Shown piece after piece: positions 51,601-60,600 of a stretch of 64,000 nucleotides of DNA. Source of the DNA: Angiostrongylus vasorum (Eukaryota; Nematoda; Chromadorea; Rhabditida; Metastrongylidae). The stretch lies in NCBI GenBank assembly GCA_018806985.1, contig JADANN010000437.1, forward strand, positions 1,700,501 to 1,764,500, read 5' to 3'. The notes below the pieces were generated by a model. It was not told the DNA's origin, ran no database searches, and saw only the letters and a list, made by a program, of their open reading frames with translations. The number at the start of each line of letters is the position of its first letter. The first letter of the stretch is position 1. The translations under genes and the position numbers were made by a program.

Positions 51601-54600
51601 TGGTCAGCAAAATGGTACCAGACTTGTCTGGGAAGTCCAGGTGAAACGCTGTAGCGCGGCTATATCTGGACTCCAGGGTAAATCGACTTGTCCAACTTTC
51701 AACGATGCTCGTAAAGGAAGGAAAATGTTCAAACAACAGCCTAAACCGCACTCGAAAAGTCCGAAGATGATGGATGCGAGGAAACGAATGGAACATGAGA
51801 AATGCTGGGATCCGGACAGTAGATGTGAAGACGGGTCGTAAAAAAAAGCACATTCGCAACGATGTGCGCCGAAGTGCAATTTGGTTGATTCCAGTGCATT
51901 TTCCCTGCTCTTATTTTTGACTATCAGATCTTTTCAGTAGGATCTGCTGTACTGAAACAATGGCTGTCCTAGAGCAGATGTTGTACCAAGTGTTGTCTGC
52001 GAGAATCTATTTTCTACCATTACGAGCACAGTTTGCATTGAAGCGCTTTTTGGGACAAGTTTCTCTGTTTCTAGGGTATGGCGCTCTGTAACGATTTATA
52101 GGTGAAATTCCGTGGGAATTATTGCTGTCGACAAAAGTACCAAGCTTTGTGGAGCATTTCAGATGGTACGCTTGGGAAAACTAAGCGTAAAAAACGTGTT
52201 AGTTCTTCCAGAACTGTGAAAATGAATCATCGCCACCTTTTACACAACATCTGAAAGGTTTGCTTGCTTAGACATTTCTTGAGGAAAGTGTAAAAACAAT
52301 AGCGAATGTTTTTTCACACACATGTAAAAGGAACCAAGTCGAATTGGGAATCTTCTTAAGAGTCAAGTATAAGTGGTTTTATGCACGAACATTTGGCAAA
52401 ATGTGATGTTAATATGTTGAAAAGAAGACTGTTTTTGATTTATTTGATCATGTATCACACGAATTGGATTCCAGCACTTCTCGCCTTCGATTCGCTTCCT
52501 CACATCTACAGTCCACGAAGGCCTTCGAACTTCATTCAGCTGCTGGTTGAGGGTTTTTTGTCTTCGTCACACATCTCGATGAAAACTGGTGGAATCTGTT
52601 CTCTTCGGAATAATGAGGTAGCCATGCTGAGACGTTTCCGCGTGAACAGTCAGTTTGCCCCAGAGGAGACTGGTACCAATTTCCCCGACCCGGGAGATGA
52701 AAGGCTTGATGGGCCTGGAGCGGCAACGAGAAGCGCCTTGGTGATTTCGGCTGTCCACCTAATGAAGGGAATCACTACAATTGCGCTACTCTCCCTCTAT
52801 GTCTCATATTATCTCAAGAAATGCTATTTTTTTTCACTCATAGAGCCAATTAGCATATATTTTGTAATCAATAAACAGCAATGAACAAAACCGATTGGTA
52901 AAAGACATGCCACTCAATGTGCGCTACTCATCTACTTCTCAGGGGTTCCACTGGGGATTGTTGGTGAACCGAATTGAAATCCGTGCTCAGGATTTCCTGT
53001 TCTTCAGTTATTTAGAATTTAGAGCGTCTTTCACTTTGAAGGCTGGCGTATCGAAATTAACTGAAGCTCGAGAGCAAGTGGCTCTCATGCAGAAGACGGC
53101 GGCAGCGAAGAGCAAACTGTTGGCCGAAAAACAAGCAGACGCTGATGAAGCGCTAAAGGACATCAGCAAAAAGCATGACGGTCAGTTCGAAGCGCTTCCC
53201 ATTCTGTAAATGAGAAAATGAAGCAAGAAAAACTTTTCATGGAAGAGTAGACCAAAAATTATGCACTTAAGAAAAAACAACTCTCATGGTTAAAATTATG
53301 TCAGTGATCTTAAACTGTATGAACTACTTAAAACATCCCAAAGATGCGATTTCAACAAAACCCAGAGCTCCATTTGGGCTTCAAACTCGCGATTACTCTT
53401 ACTCAGAGCTCACCGTCACTGCACCAGATTTGTGCTTTACTGACCATTCCTCTGAGAAAAAGGTAGAGTAAAATCCTCGATTGGTGTGATGGATAGCACG
53501 TGAGCCCCTACTAAGGGTAACCGCTGGTTCGAAACCCACACGAGGTATCGAGTTTTGCTCATTTCTGAGCATTGCTGCGGTTGCATTTAACATAGTACCC
53601 TGCCATAGAAAATGAATAAACGGTAAATAAAAAATTACAACTTATTTGAAACATCTCATGACAGTTTCTCACTATGAGAGAATTGGGAAAGTTCGAGTGA
53701 TTAGAACTTCAAGAAGAAAGTTAGGACTTTAGATAAGCTGCCTGTTTTTCTTCAGGATTTTATCGCACTTTGACTAAGGCTACGTCCCATTTGTAAACTA
53801 TGCTTATAGAACTGAAAAGTTTGATCGAGCTGTCACTCCAGAGTGATTTGACTCAGTGTGTGGTTCTTGAAGCAAACATCGTCAATCCATCTGCTTTTCA
53901 ACCAAACCTCATTTTTTTTCTTCTTAAAAATATGAATTGTTATATGGGCTGAACTCTTCAGTCTTTTTTTGCGCTTTTTTTTCTATAGTTCTTTGATTTC
54001 GCCTAGAATACGGTCGATGTTCGACGTTGCCTTCACTCTCTCTCCATCACCACTATCTTGCTCCCTCGTTTTCGTCAAATCTATCAAGCAGTGGTATAAG
54101 AACCCCACATCCATCTACCAGTGTTAGAGTGCGACTTTAGCACAATCATCTCGATTACTTAAAAGTGAGAAATCTTCAAGTCCAGTCTGATATATGCTCT
54201 TCCGTTAATTGCCGAGTCCGCGATTGTTTATCGCCTCAACATTTTGAAAGGAGTTTTAAGGCTTCGAACTCCGATGCATAGTGTAAGGTTCATCTCCACT
54301 TTGAGTTGAAGAGGATTTGGACATTCCCACCCTGAAGCCCACCTTATAGGGTATCTGTGTCATGACATAACCCATCGAGGTACCCGTAGCTACCTCCTCG
54401 CAAGAAGGAACAGTAAACGAAAAAAAAGTCTCACACTTAATATGAGACACTCTCCGTGTTTTCTGAGCGTGCGGAGCCCACTGAAAGGCTATTCTGCGAC
54501 GGAGGCAAATGGTGGTTACTCGTCATGCATATCCGAATTTCGTAATGACTGTAAATAGACAGATAGATCTTCAAATGACGCCAATATTCGTCTGTGAGTT

Positions 54601-57600
54601 TTCCCATAAATGATCTTAGTCGACGGTTTGAGTTTACCGCTAACCTTCACAGAGACAAATATGGTCACAGAGTACGTGCAACCAAATGGTCCGGCGAAAC
54701 CCACTGGCAGTGAAATGGGCGAATTTTTTCTAAGAGTTCGAAAGTGGTAGGAAGGCTAACAATGGGACATTTGGACGGTCGAATTTTAATAGTAGATTGG
54801 AATGGGGGTGAACAGACCTATGAGATGCTAATTAGACAGGAGAGAATGAGTCCCTTTATTTACTTTTTTTTGTTATTAACACTTAACAAAGCAAGCACAG
54901 GCTGTTGCATCGTCCTCGTTTGCTCGATCGGTGAACCTCAGGATTCCCTATCGTCATGGAAGAATCCCAATCACAAGGCAGCAAACCGACCTCCGATCTT
55001 GAAGGATCTATGTTTGTTAGTGATAGAGACCTGCTAACCCTTCTTCTAGCACAGCTGGTTAGTATTTTCATGAAAAAGTTCTCGAAAAGCACCGAAAATA
55101 TCACTTAAATAGAGGAGGTGGCATATCCTGAAGCTCCAGCCGAATCCACACGCGAGTGCGACTGCCTTCATGGACGGAAGCTTCAGAACAGCGGATCGGA
55201 ACACAAGAATTTATGATTTATGCATGGAAGATGGAAACCTATCATTTAAATAAATAAGCAAGCGCTATAGGGAAAACACAAACGTCTGCACTTCACGATA
55301 GCATGTGGTGCTCGCGCTTCTTTAATACGTCGAAGAAAACCAATGTCGTTGTTAGTGTGAAGGCTTCAGTGATCATTCATTTTGTTTGCCACTTTTTTGT
55401 GTCATTTTGTTTATTTCTTTGTTTTTTATCTTTTTTCGTTTCTTGATATTTTGTTTCGCAGTTTGTAAACCCTTCAGATTTTACTAGGCAAGGTAATGAA
55501 CAAAGGTGTAGTGAACAATTTTAACTTGGGTTCAGAGTGGATGTTGAAATGTATTTAGTCAGCTTTCTCTTAAGTGTATCAAACAAGAAGGAAACAAGTT
55601 TTGCAAAGTACGAATTTTGATTGGGATCACATGAATTCAGCAGCATTTCAGGGGTGCCGAGGATCAGAAGACGTCCATGCAACAGTTGCGTGCCGCCACT
55701 GAAGAGGAGAACACGAAAATAGCCGAGAAGAAGAAGAAAATCGAAGAGCAACTAAAAGATGTCGAACCATTGCTGAAGGTACGCAGCTCTCTCTGCCATC
55801 ATATTCATTAATTCATTTTAATGTATGCTGTGAAGATCTGAACAACTGCTAAGCTTTTCTTTTCTATATGTGTTCATCAGAGTTGTAGCGCTGCCGTTAG
55901 AGCTCCCATGCAGTACATATTATCGTCATCGGTTCGATCACGCCTTCCGAGCTAATCCACATCTCCGTCGGTTTCATATGCTGGTGCTGGAGTTATGGGA
56001 CTGATAAAAACACTATCTTAACAAATCACTGCTTTCCAAACATACACCAGTCAGTCTGCTACTTTTTAGGAAGCGCGATCTGCGGTCGGATCGATCAAAC
56101 CGGAAGCGCTGTCAGAGATTCGAAGTCTGCGAGCTCCACCTGAAGCAATCAGAGATATATTACAGGCTGTACTGCTTTTCATGGGTATCCTGGACACTTC
56201 ATGGGAAGCAATGCGAAAGTGGGTTGTGACATAAGAAATTTTAAAAAAGCGAACTAGGATGATAAGAAATATAGAAGCAATTGGAACGGATAATGTCATC
56301 AGAAAGTGTATAAAACATGAAAGTGTTGTGTCATACTGCGCGTTAGGAGTTTTCCAAGAAATGCTGGCATTTGTAAACAAAAAAAATTCTTGCCGATTAG
56401 TTAAGTGAAATAGAACCAATTAAAAAATGAAGACTTTACTGGACCTTCCGAGTAACCCAGTTGTTGTGTCTGGATCTGAAATGTTCAGTGGGTGTTGGAA
56501 GGTGGTCTAGAGGAAAAAATTCTGAAGTACCACCCTGGATCGTTTACAACCGTTAGTTATCGAATAACTCGAGTAAGCACCATTATTCCTTCATGTCCAT
56601 CAAATGTCCATCAAAAAATGCGCTCTGATCACTCAATGGATACGAACGACATTTCTTTTTTTTGGGCATGATACCATTTTTTTTATTATTTCTTCGAACG
56701 TTTCAATGGGTACCTCGCTGCTCTATGCTGTGGTCTAGATTTATTAATAGTTGGAACTCCGGGTGAAAATGTGGGACTTCTGCTCAGCCTTGGTGATCCT
56801 TCTGAGGATGCAATCCTGTTGTGCTTTGCAACTCTGTAGCAAAAATGAAGAAGCTAAGGTCATAACTAAGAACATTGAGAGTTGTGAAGTATACTCAGTA
56901 AATTCGTCAACTCATCAACTCGTCAGTTCTCACTGTTCTGCAACTAGATTTTACTTATGCCATTGGTTGTTTCTGAAAAAGTTTTCTCCTTTTTTTCCTG
57001 AGGGAATTTTTAAACGAATTCCTGCTGGGTATGCACAACTTGCCAGATATTACAAATCGTGTGGTTTTCACAATGAGAGTCACGAAGAGTTAGTTTAGAT
57101 CATAGCAATAGAGGATATGAAAGGCTAAAGCTCTCGGCGTTGATCAATCCCTGAGGGATGCGCCATGCATTCGACTTCATTAACCATTGTTAAGGTGACT
57201 GAATGTATATCTGCCCTTTACAAAGACTCGCGGTGGCCTACCGATGTATTGTGCCAGTGCTACTATCTCGCAGACAAGTCTGGTACCAATTTACCGACCC
57301 CGAAAGAATGCAAGGCTTGGTGAGCCACGGGCGCGCGGATCGATGCCATGTGTATGTCGTACGGCGCCTCCGACCATTGCACCACAGGCTCCCCTTAATC
57401 ATGACAATAACGATAGTTTAATGTAATCCTCAGAAAAGACAGGCACCTCTTAACCAATGATGGACCTTGTACCATTTGTAAAGAATGTTTCTAGTAGCTT
57501 TTGGAACAACCTTGCAAGGAAAAATGGTTATTTTTTGCTCTCTTCTTTTCTTGCTTTCTTTCGTTCGGAGTATTTTGCTTGAATGTTTATTTAATATCGA

Positions 57601-60600
57601 TTTTCAAGCATCAATATGTTAAGATTCCTTTCGAAAAGCAGTGTCAAAGATGAAATCATCAACTTTGACGCCCATCGCATCACTCGAGACGTTCACAAGA
57701 AAGTCTCAGCGTTGGTACAAAGCAAGCAGACTTCGTTCGACCCAAAGGTTCTACTGAAGCAATTCGCTAACGCTGATAGTCGCCGGCATGCATTTCATTA
57801 CAGAACGCCAAACGTGCGTCGGTTGCCGCGGCTCCGTTAGCCGCATGGGTCACCGCCAACCTGCAGTACTCAGCGATTCTTGACAAGATTTCGCCACTGG
57901 AACAGGAGAAAAATGAACTAATTAGGTGAGTCTGAGCGAAAGCTTTCGTGGTGGAAGTTGAAAAATGTACCGAGACTAATCGCAGTGCTATCTTTTACTT
58001 CTGTGTTTGTAAAGAGATTTGCTACAGGTTTCTTTCTTGACCGCTAAATTTCCCGACGTAGTTTGACACTTATTTGGGCTCATCTGGGCAATGTAGAAGA
58101 TGTATACTTGTTGTTCATAGTTCGACACTCATCTCCCAACGGATTACCGCCTGCCTCATCGTGGCTGAGAGGTATTCCTGGGTGTCAGGCTGCGATGTAC
58201 AGCATGGGGATTCGTCTCCCTGGCAGAGTCTCGCAAGCTAAGAAGGAGTCCGGCGTTTCCATCAGGAAGCCTAGCTAAGAGCAAACCAATAGTGGGATCC
58301 GTCACCGCCCTGGTATCAAAGTCGCATGGTGGCAGATTTCCCTCTGATCCACAAGGGCGGCGACTGCCTCTGGTGGTCACTAGGGCTGGGGCAGACTTTC
58401 GCCTGGCTGACCTCGGGACTCCAAGGAACCACAATGGCCAAGCCAGCAAATTTCCGAAAAAAATGGAAATTATGCTGGTGCTTTCACAACCAATGTAAGT
58501 AACATTGTTTTTAGTGCAAAAACAATGCTTTACGTCGTACGGAATAGTATTCGTTCAACTTCAGCAATCTCTCGAAAGCCGAAAAGCAAATCCAGAAGCT
58601 CTCAAAGGGATTACTTACCGTAGACGAGAAGGTGGCGGCATTAAAGGAGAAATTTGAAGGTCTCATGAAAGAAGCGACTCAAATCAAGATCGACCTGGAG
58701 AAGGAACAGGAAACAATAGCAGTAGCTGGTACTCTTGTGGATCGACTCGCAGGTGAATTCTCACGATGGCAAATACAAATGGAATCTTTGACACGGGAAA
58801 TGGATAATGTGAGATTCAATCAATTTTTTTTGGCTTGTCAGACACATCTATGTTAAGATAATTAGATGCTGCCTGGGTTGGCACCAACAGTTACATTGTG
58901 CTTACTGGTATCTGAACTACTAAATATGACCATTTTTTTTATTGTAGGCATGTTATGGAAAGGAGACTCTCGTTTTATGGGTGGAATTGCTTGAATTTGG
59001 GTCGCTCATGATAGTTCTTCGACCTGTATGAAAAAAATATAGAATGCTATCTTGTTTATTCCCACTACACTGAGTTGTGCATGGGCGCGTGTGGGGCAAT
59101 GGTCGGAGGCGCCCTGCACCACACACATGTAATCGGTCCTCGCGCACATGGCCCACCAAGCGCTCCATCCGGGGTCGGCAAATTGTTACCACACTTGTCT
59201 GGAAGGATAGCAGCACTGGCTCGATACATCGGTAGACCACTGCAAGTCATTGTAAAGTCCAGATATGCATTCAATCACCTCCAAACGATGCTTAGTAAAG
59301 TCGAATGCATGGAGCATCCCTAAAGGGATTGATCAACGCCGAGAGTTTTATCCTTTTATCCTTTATACTGAGTTGTCGCACATGACATCCTCCTTTGTGT
59401 TCCTGGTATGATTGACCGGGATGATGAACTGCTCATTCATTTTTTTAGAAGGTGCTACCCAAGCTAAGGAGAAAACCAGCGTTCCAATCCGGAAACTCAG
59501 CTTAGGTTTAGTCAAAACTGCTATTATTATGGTGGAAAAGTGGTTGTAAGCAGGTAAAACCCCGTTGAATTTATAAGAGCGGGTGATATTTATGACGACG
59601 ACTAGAGAACTTCCTAGTATGAGTCCGTCAGAATTCCGATGAAAAAAAATCTGCTCAATCAGGAAAATAATAGTCTGATGAAGTGCTGAACGCATGCTGT
59701 TGAAAGCTGTCTCCACTTCTTTAAGGTTGAAAGTTGCTCGATTATTACGGCTGCTTTCGTGACGTACCTTGGCGGATGCTCGGAGAAAATTCGCACCGAA
59801 GTTCTGAAAGCGTTCCAGCAGAACAGCAACCTGAACAACTTCAGTCCAGTTGCGTTTTGTGCCATGGAGACTGAGCAGGTGAACGAGCCTATGTTCTGTG
59901 AGGGATAATTTGTCTTGTTTTGAGACGCCCAAATAGACAGGATTTACGTTTTATTAATTAGTGAACCACCAAAGGAAAAGTTCTTCTGGTTACCTGACAA
60001 TATTGCACAGCAGTGCTTATTCCACCAGCAAGGTCTTCCCCACTCTTCAGGAATTCTTTCAAAATTTCCGTTCACATCTCTAAAAAAATCTAAGGAAAAA
60101 AACTTGTCTGGTAAACAAAGAGTCGACCGCAAGTGTGTAATTCCAGCGCATAGCACCAGTAGATCGTTACGTGGTATTGATTAATCTGTAGTTGTAGTTG
60201 AACTGGAGGAATCATGGCTTACCGGCCGATTCACTGTCTGTAGAAAACACTGTGATAATGTTCAACGGCTCACCGACGCCACTCATCATTGATCCGACTG
60301 GACGAGTTGCCTCTTTTTTGCATTCCTTTATCCAGAAATCTGAGTTGCTTCGCGCAGCGCAAAGTAATCTGTTCACTCAGGTTTGATTTTTCATCCTTGA
60401 CTAAATCAATGCAATTACGCACATGACCATGGGTGAACTCAAGATTGGCACCAACTGCAGTACTTATTTTATCCTTGCGGGCCGGAGACTACAATACCCT
60501 TCCATGTCGTTGCGAATCAAAATCGCTATTTTGCAAAACAAAGCCAATTAAGCTTTTTTTATTGAAGCGAAATTTTCGACGGACCAAATAGTTCGTAGTG

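Noticed and set aside
52381..52884. 167-codon plus-strand open frame
   Set aside because: It runs through an inverted R2-like repeat; the translation has no family resemblance.
53484..53545. Possible functional tRNA gene (clear A and B boxes)
   Set aside because: The flanks and 3' body match the R1 repeat, and I could not pair a proper cloverleaf acceptor stem by eye.
59363..59932. Longest open frame in the window (189 codons, minus strand)
   Set aside because: It is antisense to che-3 exon 59 and to intronic repeat sequence and has no recognisable motif.
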